The notes below the pieces were generated by a model that was given only the letters and a program-made list of their open reading frames with translations, was not told where the DNA came from and did no database searches. Below are positions 8,882-18,116 of a stretch of DNA of 64,000 nucleotides, piece by piece; positions within the stretch are counted from its first letter, which is position 1; each line of letters opens with the position of its first letter. Origin of the DNA: Aliamphritea hakodatensis. GTDB lineage: Bacteria > Pseudomonadota > Gammaproteobacteria > Pseudomonadales > Balneatricaceae. The stretch spans positions 2,604,001 through 2,668,000 of the forward strand of contig NZ_AP025281.1 in the NCBI RefSeq assembly GCF_024347195.1, written 5' to 3'. The translations under genes were made by a program, and so were the position numbers.

Positions 8882-11266
8882 TTACTTATTACGGCCTTTG
8901 CCTTTATTTCCGCCACCACTGCTGTCATCTCCACCCGTACCGGATGATAACTGCACAGTCACGGTTGCCGTTGCCGTGGCTTTACCGTCGCTTATGGTGT
9001 AGGTAAAGCTGTCGGAGTTTTTGAAACTCTTATGCGGTGAATACACCAGCACACCGTTGCTGACACTGACAGTACCTTTACTGCCCTGAGTAACACCTGC
9101 AACGGTCAGCGTATCATTCTCCGCATCATAATCATTTTCCAGAACAGCGATCTGAACTGTGGTTTTACTGCTGATCTGTGCCAGGTCCGCAACCGCGACC
9201 GGTGCTGTGTTTGATGAGACCGGATTCACAGAAACAGAGACTGCCCCGTTGTCGGTACCACCGTTACCATCACTGATGCTGTAGTTAACAGTTGCAGTAC
9301 CGGTAAAGCCACTGGCCGGGGTGAATACAAGCTGGCTGCCACTGATGCTGACATTGCCCTGCAAGCTGTTAGCGGCAGTGATCGTCAGGCTGTCGCCATC
9401 GCTGTCGCTGTCGTTGTTTAATACGGCAATCGTTACTGCTGTTCCCGCATTCGTACTGGCACTGTCATTCTTGGCAACCGGGGCATTGTTCTGGCTGTTT
9501 GCTGTCACAGTAACGGTAACCGTTGCGCTGTCAGTACCACCCTGGCCATCAGACAGTGTATAGCTGAAGCTTTCTGTACCACTGAAACCACTGGCCGGCG
9601 TAAACACAATATTACCGCCACTGATCTGAGCAGAACCGTTCACGCCTGAAACAGAGGTAATGCTCAGACTGTCGCCGTCAGCATCGCTATCGTTAGCCAG
9701 CACATTGACCGTTACCGTGGCATTCTCGCTGGTTGCCGCGCTGTCATTCACTGCAACCGGCGCAGCATTGGTATCCGGAACGGGGTCCGGTGCGGTACCG
9801 TCCAGAGACACGCTGATACTGATACCGTTAGCGGTATTCGAGACCGGTGTAATGGAGATACCAAATTCATCATCAATGTACGTCTGGCCGACTTCCAGAG
9901 CAGCATCGCGGAAATCGTAGCTGGCAAAACTGGTAATGCTGTCCGGTGTCATATCCAGCAAATAACTGCTGTTACTCTGGGTGCCTGTTGCACGGTGGAA
10001 AATCACACCGTTCGCCAGGTTTTCAGGATAGCGCTCATAACCGTCTTCGAAATGCTCTGCATCGAAGCCAATCGGCTGCCGGTATTCCAGGTAGTACCAC
10101 ACTGTATCACCGGTTGTTGCATCGTTACCGGCGGCGATTTTAAGCGCTTTGCTGCCAGTAGTATTGGACTCAAGCGGGGCAATCTCATAGATTCCTGAGG
10201 AAGTAACCGTTGTTACCGCCGGTGACTGACCGTAACCCAGCCAGCCGAGTAATGATTTGTTGAAAGCATTCATATGACCAACGTTAGTACCCATGATATC
10301 CAGCAAATCGCCATAAGTTGCAGACTGGCAGTTACTCTCAAGCACACCGTTCTGGCAGTTAAGGCTGTGGGCATGGGAAAGCCCCAGGTTGTGACCAAAC
10401 TCATGGGCCACGATATCCAGCGACAGGGGAGAACTGATCCAGGCACGGGATACACCGTTGCTGCCAACGGTGCCGGCATTGGTTGAACAGGCACTGTCAG
10501 GTGGGATCATGTACATGATGTGCTCATAATCGGCCAGGTTTACACCCTGATTCTGGGCTATCTGATCCACCTGCAGGTGATAGTTCGAAGGGCAGGAGGT
10601 ATTGCCATCCAGAGGAAGGGTGATCCAGTTGTACACGTCACCGCTCAGCCATGTCTGGTTATAAGACGTTTCCTGAATGAAATCGTTTACCAGGCCAAAT
10701 ACGTTGTCCCGGACCTGGCTGGTCGTCCACGGCTTATCATTTGGTGAGTCCTGAAAATTCACCAGGAAAACCGCTATCTTACGCTCCCCAAAGGTATTCG
10801 GCATAATGCCGGCAGTGCCGCCGTTATCCCCACCGGTAGCGCCCATGATCAGGATATCATCACCGGTTTCAACGGCGATCTGATCATCATTCTGCTGGCC
10901 TTTAAACGCCCAGCCCCGTACCCGTGCTTTCTGTCCGCTGCGCAGGTTTTTTTGCTGACCATACATATGCAACGGGAAACGGTCATTACCGGTTATCAGA
11001 TAGTGATTAAGCTGATGGCTGCCGTCCGGGAAGTCTTCATATACCTTCTCAATAGTGCCTTCGAGTTCCAACCGGCTCTGGAGCTTTTCACGGATATGTG
11101 CCGGCATACCTTTTGTGGTATTCTCGCCAGCGCCCTGGGATACGCCCTTTGAATGAACATGGGAAACATGGGAAGAGGCCACAACCTCAGCTGCGGATAA
11201 CCCTATAAAAGAAACAAAGCTCAGTGAGCTGATGGCGCGCACGAAAGAATTTTTGAGTAAAGCCAT
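8882..11266 (-). CDS. Secreted M11-like zinc metalloprotease with cadherin-like repeats
   Basis: The start at 11266 (MALLKNSFVRAISSL) is preferred to an upstream in-frame one because it begins a normal signal peptide. The catalytic region has HEFGHNLGLSH (H288, H292, H298), a metzincin HExxHxxGxxH zinc site. With ERKIAVFLVNFQD and QTWLSGDVYNW it fits the gametolysin-like M11 peptidases. After a beta region come three tandem repeats of about 95 residues, each with an APVAxND opening and VLxNDxDxDGDxL core (cadherin-like/VCBS type, probably calcium-binding). The C-terminus is a Gly/Ser-rich basic tail (GGGNKGKGRNK). The signal peptide and neighbouring T2SS genes make it a strong candidate T2SS substrate. 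No sigma-54 promoter was found upstream. Confidence 0.88.
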   Translation of the reverse strand: MALLKNSFVRAISSLSFVSFIGLSAAEVVASSHVSHVHSKGVSQGAGENTTKGMPAHIREKLQSRLELEGTIEKVYEDFPDGSHQLNHYLITGNDRFPLHMYGQQKNLRSGQKARVRGWAFKGQQNDDQIAVETGDDILIMGATGGDNGGTAGIMPNTFGERKIAVFLVNFQDSPNDKPWTTSQVRDNVFGLVNDFIQETSYNQTWLSGDVYNWITLPLDGNTSCPSNYHLQVDQIAQNQGVNLADYEHIMYMIPPDSACSTNAGTVGSNGVSRAWISSPLSLDIVAHEFGHNLGLSHAHSLNCQNGVLESNCQSATYGDLLDIMGTNVGHMNAFNKSLLGWLGYGQSPAVTTVTSSGIYEIAPLESNTTGSKALKIAAGNDATTGDTVWYYLEYRQPIGFDAEHFEDGYERYPENLANGVIFHRATGTQSNSSYLLDMTPDSITSFASYDFRDAALEVGQTYIDDEFGISITPVSNTANGISISVSLDGTAPDPVPDTNAAPVAVNDSAATSENATVTVNVLANDSDADGDSLSITSVSGVNGSAQISGGNIVFTPASGFSGTESFSYTLSDGQGGTDSATVTVTVTANSQNNAPVAKNDSASTNAGTAVTIAVLNNDSDSDGDSLTITAANSLQGNVSISGSQLVFTPASGFTGTATVNYSISDGNGGTDNGAVSVSVNPVSSNTAPVAVADLAQISSKTTVQIAVLENDYDAENDTLTVAGVTQGSKGTVSVSNGVLVYSPHKSFKNSDSFTYTISDGKATATATVTVQLSSGTGGDDSSGGGNKGKGRNK

Positions 11267-11746
11267 GAGGATCTCTGTTAAAAATATGTAACGAAAGATC
11301 CTCAGCAACGCAGGGCTGCAAAGGTAGGGACGAATTCTCTCTTTTTGGCAGTTCGGCGGTCCCGTCTGAGACAAACCGGGATCCGTAACTTTGCGAAACC
11401 TGATTACTCAGGTTGTGCCTTTGTCTGGAGAGGATCTTTCTATTCTGTACGTCTGCTGTTTACTTCAGCAGATACTGTCTGTTCCATATGGCTATTCCAC
11501 CTGCAATATAAGCAGCCATATTTAAGGCTGACCTATACATGATGTCCTGTATCAATTGGATGCTTTGTTTAGCCTGCCCACAGTACTGAACTGTTTAAGC
11601 TGTGTTACACCCTGTAAACTGCGCGACATGTTAGCACCTCAAACTGTACAAGTCTTATACAGTTGTCTGATAGAAAGTGTAAACTTTTGTATAAAATGTG
11701 ATCGCTTTTGCGGGATAAATTCAGAAGAGTCGCGGTCAAAGACCGC
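11267..11746. other. Intergenic region without a convincing gene
   Basis: This stretch between the metalloprotease start and the next small gene contains short ORFs on both strands, but none has a good ribosome site or protein-like composition. It should hold the metalloprotease promoter. I looked for a GG-N10-GC element on the minus strand and did not see one. Confidence 0.6.
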
Positions 11747-12007
11747 CTATTTTGGTAAATGGTGGGGGTAATCTGCGTGCCAATCCTCAGCCAGTTCGTC
11801 CCAGAAGATAATGTAGGGTGCAGAAGACCAGTGTATGGAATGGTGCATGGCACGCTGCTGGTGCCGGCGGATATCCTGTAACAGCGCCTGATTCCACTTA
11901 GGTGAAGTGCTGTCAGAATCGATAAGGACTGGAAGCTTACTGGAATAATCTTCACGAAGAGACTTATCCGGATCAGCCTGATTAATGACTGTGCCAGTGA
12001 CGCGCAT
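11747..12007 (-). CDS. Small conserved-type hypothetical protein under a sigma-54 promoter
   Basis: This 86-residue protein starts at 12007 (MRVTGTVINQADPDKS), where a strong AAGGAGG lies at 12016-12022, rather than at the longer in-frame start 12055. It has no signal peptide or membrane segment. It is charged in the N-terminal half and rich in H/W in the C-terminal half (MHHSIHWSSAP, DELAEDWHADYPHH). I do not recognise a family. A good sigma-54 promoter lies at 12039-12054, giving a leader of about 20 nt, and the gene sits just downstream of the sigma-54 activator gene. The position suggests a role in this regulon, perhaps as a small regulator. Confidence 0.65.
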   Translation of the reverse strand: MRVTGTVINQADPDKSLREDYSSKLPVLIDSDSTSPKWNQALLQDIRRHQQRAMHHSIHWSSAPYIIFWDELAEDWHADYPHHLPK

Positions 12008-12038
12008 GACCGTTTTCCTCCTTCCCCCGAAAGAGTAA

Positions 12039-12054
12039 TGCAACGTTTGAGCCA
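12039..12054 (-). promoter_or_regulatory. Sigma-54 (-24/-12) promoter
   Basis: Read on the minus strand the sequence is TGGCTC-N5-TTGCA. The GG (12053-12052) and GC (12041-12040) are 10 bases apart and the -12 half is perfect. It drives the 86-residue gene starting at 12007; the spacing to its ribosome site is compact and consistent. Confidence 0.75.
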
Positions 12055-12135
12055 CTGTTAATATTCATTTAAAAACAATAAGTTATTGAATTTACATCAT
12101 GAAATAAATTCAAATTGTTTCGCCACCTGTACAGT

Positions 12136-13509
12136 TCAGACCTGTAAGTCGTATTTCCTGATAAGGCGGTAAAGCGTCACCCGGGATATACCCAGATATT
12201 TTGCCGCTTTGGATATATTGCCTTTTACGTAATGCAGGGTACTGCGCACCGCAAGTTCCTCTGCTTTATCCCGGGCTTTATCCAGCGAAACGATCTCATG
12301 CGTAATGTCCTGGCTCGACATACCGAGATCATCTGCGGTAATCAGCCGGTTATCTGTCATGATAAGCGCCCGACGGATACGGTTGATCATCTCGCGAATA
12401 TTGCCCGGCCACTCATAATTACTCATTGTGTACAGCGCCTGTTTGGAAAAGCCTTTGCACTGGGTGTTGTATTCTTTCGCAAAATGACGGAAAAAATACT
12501 TTGCCAGCAGTTCAATATCTTCAAAACGCTCAGCCAGGTTTGGCGTATGAATATTGAGCACATTCAGCCGGTAGAACAGATCTTTGCGAAAGCGGCCATC
12601 TTCCACAGCTTTCTTAAGATTAACATTCGTCGCGGCAATGATACGGGTATCAATCTTAAATGACTCACTGCCGCCAACCCGCTCGATGGTTTGCTCTTCA
12701 AGAAAGCGCAACAGATACACCTGCAACGGCAGGGGCAGATCGCCAATTTCGTCCAGAAAACATGTGCCGTTATGCGCAGATTCCAGACGCCCGATCGTTC
12801 GTTCATGGGCGCCGGTAAATGCGCCTTTTTCATGACCGAACAGCTCTGAGTGAATCAGAGTATCCGGCAGCGCACCGCAGTTAATTGCCACAAAAGGGCC
12901 TTCACAGCGGGAAGAACGCTGATGAATTGCCCGGGCAATCATCTCTTTACCCGTGCCTGTTTCACCGGAGATGAGGACAGATGCATCCACCATACATATT
13001 TTTCGGATCATTTCGAATATCCGCCGCATGGGTTCACTAGCACCGACCATTTCACTGGTTTTTATGAAATCTTCTTCCCGCTCACTGGCCACCCGAAGCA
13101 GAGATATCCCATAGGCGTGCCCCATAACCGCCTTCAGGTTAACCAGACTGCTGTCCAGGGGGAGGGTGAAGTAATCATAAAAATTTTCGTAAATAAGTGA
13201 CCGTAAACGGCTGTCTTCAAGATCTCCTTCTTCAACCAGGGCAATCCAGACAGTGCCGTATTCATACCCGATCAGATTTATAATTTTTTCACGTTGCTCG
13301 TCAGTCAGGTAACTGAGATAAACCATACCCACGAGATAATGTTGATTACTGATTAAATTCTTTGCCCGGTATTCAGTCGTCACACGGTCAACAGACCAGT
13401 CTGAAAACGGGAACCTGTTAATGTTGTACTGGTGCTTATCCGCCAGATCGAGATAGACCGCTTTTCTTACATTTCCACCAGCGGCAGCACCCTGAATGAA
13501 CGTATCCAT
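12136..13509 (-). CDS. Sigma-54-dependent transcriptional activator, VpsR/NtrC-like
   Basis: The start at 13509 (MDTFIQGAAAGG) is chosen because the conserved N-terminal domain begins soon after; an in-frame start at 13695 would add 62 poorly conserved-looking residues. About 457 residues: an N-terminal receiver-like/VpsR-type domain (RKAVYLDLADKHQ), a central AAA+ domain with GETGTGKE (Walker A), GAFTGA (the loop that contacts sigma-54), FLDEIGD (Walker B) and RKDLFYRLNV, and a C-terminal Fis-type helix-turn-helix (GNISKAAKYLGISRVTLYRLIRKY). In Vibrio, VpsR responds to c-di-GMP and controls matrix secretion; that parallel is an inference. Three sigma-54-type promoters lie within 8 kb, so it is the likely local activator. 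Confidence 0.88.
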   Translation of the reverse strand: MDTFIQGAAAGGNVRKAVYLDLADKHQYNINRFPFSDWSVDRVTTEYRAKNLISNQHYLVGMVYLSYLTDEQREKIINLIGYEYGTVWIALVEEGDLEDSRLRSLIYENFYDYFTLPLDSSLVNLKAVMGHAYGISLLRVASEREEDFIKTSEMVGASEPMRRIFEMIRKICMVDASVLISGETGTGKEMIARAIHQRSSRCEGPFVAINCGALPDTLIHSELFGHEKGAFTGAHERTIGRLESAHNGTCFLDEIGDLPLPLQVYLLRFLEEQTIERVGGSESFKIDTRIIAATNVNLKKAVEDGRFRKDLFYRLNVLNIHTPNLAERFEDIELLAKYFFRHFAKEYNTQCKGFSKQALYTMSNYEWPGNIREMINRIRRALIMTDNRLITADDLGMSSQDITHEIVSLDKARDKAEELAVRSTLHYVKGNISKAAKYLGISRVTLYRLIRKYDLQV

Positions 13510-13767
13510 GGTGCTATAAATTTCCTGTAGAGGGCTTTTTTTATTATTTAAACGCCCCTGTTTCAGGGGACGCAAGCATAATTCTAGTAACAGATACCGC
13601 ATTGTGGGTGAAATCTGCGCAACACTAATGTGTATTGTATGAGTTACATTACCGGAGCAACTGTAAACTTGGTGAATCACATCAAAACAGGTCATTTATA
13701 CGCTTTTTACGTGCGCGGCTTTGATATTCAGGTTCTATAGTTAAAGGGCTATAAAAGGAGAACCGGT

Positions 13768-15687
13768 ATGTACAGCCATTATTTTGGGTTAACTGAGCCG
13801 CCATTCTCAATTGCACCCAATCCTCGTTTTCTCTATATGAGTGAGCAACACAGAGAAGCACTGGCACATTTACTGTATGGCATTAACAGTAACGGCGGCT
13901 TTGTGTTGCTGACCGGTGAAGTGGGAACCGGTAAAACCACTGTGACGCGGTGCCTGCTTGAACAGCTTCCTGAGAACACCGAAGTTGCCCTGATTCTTAA
14001 CCCCAAATACACAGTTACCGAATTATTGGCCACCATTTGTGATGATCTCGGTATCTTCATAACAGCCGACTCCCGCAGCCTGAAAGAATACGTAGACCGG
14101 ATTAACCAGCACCTGATTACAAACCACCGCCATAACAAAAATACGGTGCTGATCATCGATGAAGCACAAAACCTTTCGACCGATGTCCTTGAAACTGTTC
14201 GCCTTCTGACCAACCTGGAGACCAATACTCAAAAACTGTTACAGATTATTCTGGTGGGCCAGCCGGAACTGCTTGAACTGCTGTCCCAGCCCATGCTGCG
14301 TCAGCTCAATCAGCGAATCACCGCCCGGTATCACCTTAAAGCACTGCAGCCGGATGAAATTCAGGCATATATTAATCACCGTCTGGCGGTGGCAGGCGTA
14401 GACTGCCCCCTGTTTAATCTGGACGCCACAAAACGGCTATATAAGCTGACAAAAGGTGTTCCCAGACTGATCAACATCATCTGTGACCGGGCGCTTTTGG
14501 GCGCCTACGTACAGCGGGAAAATACAGTCAAAATAGACGTTCTGGGTAAGGCTGCAGGGGAAGTGTTCGGTGAGCAACAGGTAAAGAAAAAATACCTCCC
14601 GCAATTCATTAAGCCGGTCTGGTCAGGTGTTCTGGTATCAGTCATTGCCGGCTTTCTGATCTTTGGCTACCCAGGCTATCAGGCACTGATCAGCCACGCA
14701 CAGGCGCTGGTGAATCACCAAACAGACAAAACAGATACAGTTAACACATTCCCGGAAACACCGGCGATAGCCGCCACAACAGCCGACCGTACAGAACCGG
14801 AAAAATTAACAAACAGACATGCTTCATCAGTAACCGTTAAAGGCTTTGAAGAAGCAGAGCAGCCTGAACGCCAAAATACAGATATACAAACACCTGAAAA
14901 CACTCCGTCAGACCAGACAGATCAGCACAAACAAAACGATGCCACGCCTACCCGCAACGTTGCACTACTTACCCCGCCTCAGGAGGTGGAGCCTGAAGCT
15001 GAAATTACTGGAAAACCCGCCGCATCTGACCCGGTAACATCTGCAGCCACCCCAACACTGTCGAACCCGGCAAACTGGTACTGGGAGGGGGAAGAGCAGG
15101 CTGATCTGAGCAAAACACTGGCATATCAGTATCTGTTTGAGCTGTGGGGCGAAAATTATGACCCCTTACAGCAACCTGATGTTTGCAAGGCAGCCAGCAG
15201 CTTCGGACTCAGCTGTTATTTCAGGGTCAGTAATCTGGATGAATTACGTCGGATAAATCTGCCTACCGTTATCAAAATGCAGAACGCCCGGGGACAAATC
15301 TTTTACGCCACCATCAGTGCAATTGACGGTGAAATTGCCCGCTTATATGTGGCCGAAGAAACCCGCTATGTAGAGCTGAAAAACCTTGAACTTTGGTTGT
15401 CCGGCAATTTTACCCTGTTCTGGAATCCGCCCGACGGATATAAACACATCTTAAAGCCCGGCAAAAAAGGCCCTGAAGTCACCTGGCTTGATAAACAACT
15501 GGCTGCCATTCAGGGGCGCGCGCCAAGACAACCGTCACCACAACGTTATGATGAAGCGCTGGTCTGGCAGGTTAAAAAATTTCAGACGACAGCCGGCCTG
15601 ATACCGGACGGTGTAGTCGGGCCAAAAACACTTATCCAACTGACGGTAAAGGCTGGAAAAGACACACCACAACTGACCAGTCCATAG
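13768..15687 (+). CDS. gspA: T2SS secretin-assembly ATPase GspA (ExeA-like)
   Basis: This 639-residue protein starts after AAAGGAG. The N-terminal AAA domain has the family opening MYSHYFGLTEPPFSIAPNP, Walker A GEVGTGKTT (residues 50-58) and Walker B VLIIDEAQNL (about 128-137). One membrane segment (about 290-312) is followed by a long T/P/E-rich linker. The C-terminal periplasmic part has a C39-peptidase-like fold region (YQYLFELWGENYD...) and a peptidoglycan-binding domain (LKPGKKGPEVTWLDKQL ... FQTTAGLIPDGVVGPKT). ExeA with ExeB remodels peptidoglycan so the GspD secretin can assemble. It is somewhat longer than Aeromonas ExeA because of the linker. It is transcribed divergently from the sigma-54 activator. 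Confidence 0.92.
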   Translation: MYSHYFGLTEPPFSIAPNPRFLYMSEQHREALAHLLYGINSNGGFVLLTGEVGTGKTTVTRCLLEQLPENTEVALILNPKYTVTELLATICDDLGIFITADSRSLKEYVDRINQHLITNHRHNKNTVLIIDEAQNLSTDVLETVRLLTNLETNTQKLLQIILVGQPELLELLSQPMLRQLNQRITARYHLKALQPDEIQAYINHRLAVAGVDCPLFNLDATKRLYKLTKGVPRLINIICDRALLGAYVQRENTVKIDVLGKAAGEVFGEQQVKKKYLPQFIKPVWSGVLVSVIAGFLIFGYPGYQALISHAQALVNHQTDKTDTVNTFPETPAIAATTADRTEPEKLTNRHASSVTVKGFEEAEQPERQNTDIQTPENTPSDQTDQHKQNDATPTRNVALLTPPQEVEPEAEITGKPAASDPVTSAATPTLSNPANWYWEGEEQADLSKTLAYQYLFELWGENYDPLQQPDVCKAASSFGLSCYFRVSNLDELRRINLPTVIKMQNARGQIFYATISAIDGEIARLYVAEETRYVELKNLELWLSGNFTLFWNPPDGYKHILKPGKKGPEVTWLDKQLAAIQGRAPRQPSPQRYDEALVWQVKKFQTTAGLIPDGVVGPKTLIQLTVKAGKDTPQLTSP

Positions 15688-15697
15688 GAGGGCAGAG

Positions 15698-16576
15698 GTG
15701 TCATATATTCTCGACTCTCTCAAACGTTCTGACAAAGAGCGCACACTGGGATCAGTACCCACACTGCAGAGCCTGCCGCTGATAAGCGATACGCCACCAC
15801 GTAAACGAACCATCAATGCAAAATGGCTGGTAATATCGGCAGCGCTTCTGCTGGCCGCTTATACAGCTAGCCTGCTAATCATGTCAGACACACCAGTAAG
15901 AGTAACAGCCCATACACCTGTGCAGTCAACGGCGGCAATAGCCGGAGAAAACGTCATACCGGCTGAGAAAACAACGGACACACAAAACATTATGAATCCG
16001 GAAGTAATCCCTACAGAGCACGCCACAAGTGTAACGTCTGATGACTTGCCGGAGATAAAGCCCCATGACGGATTCGGCATTTCATCATCTACACAGAACC
16101 GTTTAAAAGGCGTTAAAGTCCAGTTACAGGATCACAAAACAAAGGCTCCCAGCCAGCCTGAAGCTCAACAGGCTGCAACAGTAACTCAGCCGAAAGGCCG
16201 TTCTGAGCAACCGGTAGAAACCACCAGTGAAAGCTCGCTGTCTGCAGCAGAACAAAGCATCAGACCAAGGTTGCTCACGGCGCCTGAAAAACTGCCGCCA
16301 ACCGCAACAAAGCATAAGAATCCCCCGGCCAGAGATCCTTACCAGGGGATTCTGCATGCCCGGCAACTGCCGGAAGGCTTAAAAAGAGAGCTTCCGGAAC
16401 TGAACTTCAGCGTACATATTTATTCAGCCAACGCGGCCAGTCGCATGGTAAAGATAAACGGCCGGAGCTATCGACAGGGGGAAAATGTTTCACAGGGTCT
16501 CAGGCTGGATGAAATCACCCGCGACGGGGTGATTATGACCTTCAAAGCTCAGCGCTTCTGGCAACTTTCGCGGTGA
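15698..16576 (+). CDS. gspB: T2SS assembly factor GspB (ExeB-like)
   Basis: This 292-residue protein starts at a GTG with a TAGGAGGG ribosome site that overlaps the gspA stop region. It opens with MSYILDSLKRSDKERTLGSVP, the hallmark of GspB/ExeB. A membrane segment lies at about 37-55, followed by a long low-complexity periplasmic linker and a C-terminal HR-like domain (GILHARQLPEGLKRELPELNFSVHIYS ... INGRSYRQGENV ... GVIMTF) that contacts the secretin. It forms a two-gene operon with gspA. No clear terminator follows. Confidence 0.92.
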   Translation: MSYILDSLKRSDKERTLGSVPTLQSLPLISDTPPRKRTINAKWLVISAALLLAAYTASLLIMSDTPVRVTAHTPVQSTAAIAGENVIPAEKTTDTQNIMNPEVIPTEHATSVTSDDLPEIKPHDGFGISSSTQNRLKGVKVQLQDHKTKAPSQPEAQQAATVTQPKGRSEQPVETTSESSLSAAEQSIRPRLLTAPEKLPPTATKHKNPPARDPYQGILHARQLPEGLKRELPELNFSVHIYSANAASRMVKINGRSYRQGENVSQGLRLDEITRDGVIMTFKAQRFWQLSR

Positions 16577-16803
16577 CGGCAAACGATTATCCGCATTTTT
16601 TATTTTGCAGGAACAGGCTTATCTACAGCTGTTTAACCGGCAGCAATTATCCTTCAATTATTTTGGCAGAACGGATTGCTGATTTAGTGGTAAAAATATC
16701 AACTCGCAAGGAATAATCCTCCTTTGTTGAGTGAGTGATGAGGCGCTCAGTCCAGTGTCAGCATGGGCATACAGGGAAAGGCTGGTGCCCAGGTAGTCAC
16801 TAC

Positions 16804-18030
16804 CTAAACATCCTGCGCCTTAGCACTGGACGCCCGCTCCATATTGTCTGAATCCACATACAGCTCATCCGTTGTCCGGATGCTGCCATGCCCCAGATCC
16901 GCCTGAACGTGGGCCAGGTTACGACCGGCGGCAACTTCCATTGAAGCGCCCGTGTGCCGAAGCCAGTGGGTTGTGGCAGCACGAAGCTCTGCAGCCTCCA
17001 CTTCAAAGCCGTCCTTTAACAACGACTCACAGCTCTCCGTGAAGGCTACTTCAACAATATTACGCAGCTGACGGCTGCCAATACCGCGCTTTTTAACCCT
17101 GGATTCGATCACAGGCTCGCTGGAATCCTTTGATGGCAGGGGGGTTAAGCCACGGTGTGTACGGTAACGTTTGAGAAACTTCAGATACTCATCAGAGATA
17201 GACACATCCCGTTCTTTAGAGCCTTTACCAAAGGTGCGATACCACCAGTTTCCTTCATGATCCCGGTGAAAGTGTGACATAACCGGTAGCCAGTTAGGCC
17301 GCTCAGACAGTTCAGAAATACGCAGTTTCAGGGACTTAAGAGTAGCGATAACAAACAAAGTACGTTCATGGGCCTGATCGGCATCCGCCATGGCTACAGC
17401 TGTGCTAAGCAGATACTCCCATTGCAGTTCAGACAGCCGTTTAGCCGTATTGATGCCGGTTTCCTGGCGTAAATACGGGCAGTTTTTCTTTACGATAGGA
17501 ATATGGTTACCCGGAGCGTAATCCTCAGCCATCAGGTAATTGAAATACACGCTCAGGTTTGAAAACAACCCTTGCCAGGACTTGGTATTCAGGCGGCCTT
17601 TGCCGGCGCCGGCTAGACGGAAAGGGCGCCAGTCTTCATTAGGTTCACGCCGACCATTAGTACTCAGAAAGCGACGTACGGTTGCTGGTGCCTGCCAGTT
17701 GCTGTCAGGTTTTGCGACAAAGTCTGTGTATTCTTCAAGATCGCGCCGACGGAGCTCAACAACGGATTTTCTTTGAATCAGCCACGCCCATAACAGCAGG
17801 CGTTCGGCATCACCGCGGAACTTATCGTAGGTATCCTGGCTTTTCTTACTGTAACTGGCCAGAAAATCACGGGTATAGCGGTAATCGTCCAGCGCACCAT
17901 CAACACCGAGGCTAAGCACAAATTTTTCGACTGCCGGTGACTGATCGGGAAAGACTGCATTTCTGGGGATCTGGTTAAAGTATTTTGCAGAATCAAACAG
18001 CGGCAAACCGGGAAAGGATTTGTCAGACAC
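16804..18030 (-). CDS. Tyrosine recombinase / site-specific integrase
   Basis: This 408-residue protein has the catalytic set of tyrosine recombinases: Arg in LKSLKLRISELSE, HWLRHTG (H-x-x-R), LGHGSIRTT (second His) and the nucleophile Tyr in TDELYVDSD near the C-terminus. The N-terminal half (KKSQDTYDKFRGDAERLLLWAW) looks like a core-binding SAM-like domain. It stands alone with no other phage or transposon genes; a perfect inverted repeat (18087-18116) lies just upstream. It is unlikely to serve the prophage at 28-64 kb, whose integrase should be at the far right end. It may be an orphan chromosomal recombinase or the remnant of an island. Confidence 0.88.
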   Translation of the reverse strand: MSDKSFPGLPLFDSAKYFNQIPRNAVFPDQSPAVEKFVLSLGVDGALDDYRYTRDFLASYSKKSQDTYDKFRGDAERLLLWAWLIQRKSVVELRRRDLEEYTDFVAKPDSNWQAPATVRRFLSTNGRREPNEDWRPFRLAGAGKGRLNTKSWQGLFSNLSVYFNYLMAEDYAPGNHIPIVKKNCPYLRQETGINTAKRLSELQWEYLLSTAVAMADADQAHERTLFVIATLKSLKLRISELSERPNWLPVMSHFHRDHEGNWWYRTFGKGSKERDVSISDEYLKFLKRYRTHRGLTPLPSKDSSEPVIESRVKKRGIGSRQLRNIVEVAFTESCESLLKDGFEVEAAELRAATTHWLRHTGASMEVAAGRNLAHVQADLGHGSIRTTDELYVDSDNMERASSAKAQDV

Positions 18031-18061
18031 GGATCAGAACCTCCGAAGAAAACTTAAAGGT

Positions 18062-18116
18062 GTTGAGTATATGTATTTACACACTCAACTTCCAGTAGTG
18101 TCTACTACTGGAAGTT
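18062..18116. repeat. Two overlapping inverted repeats upstream of the recombinase
   Basis: GTTGAGT (18062-18068) pairs with ACTCAAC (18083-18089). Overlapping it, AACTTCCAGTAGT (18087-18099) and its exact complement (18104-18116) form 13-bp arms around a 4-base centre, GTCT. No T-run follows, so it is not a typical terminator. It could be the recombinase's own core site or an operator for its promoter, since it lies 32-86 bp before the start codon. Confidence 0.6.

Noticed and set aside
13700..13760. GG-N10-GC upstream of gspA (AGGTCATTTATACGCT)
   Set aside because: Only the four invariant bases match; flanking bases do not fit the sigma-54 consensus.
16804..18030. Integrase of the 28-64 kb prophage
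   Set aside because: It is 10 kb outside the phage border, with gap, thiBPQ and tRNA genes between; the att logic places the phage integrase at the right end.
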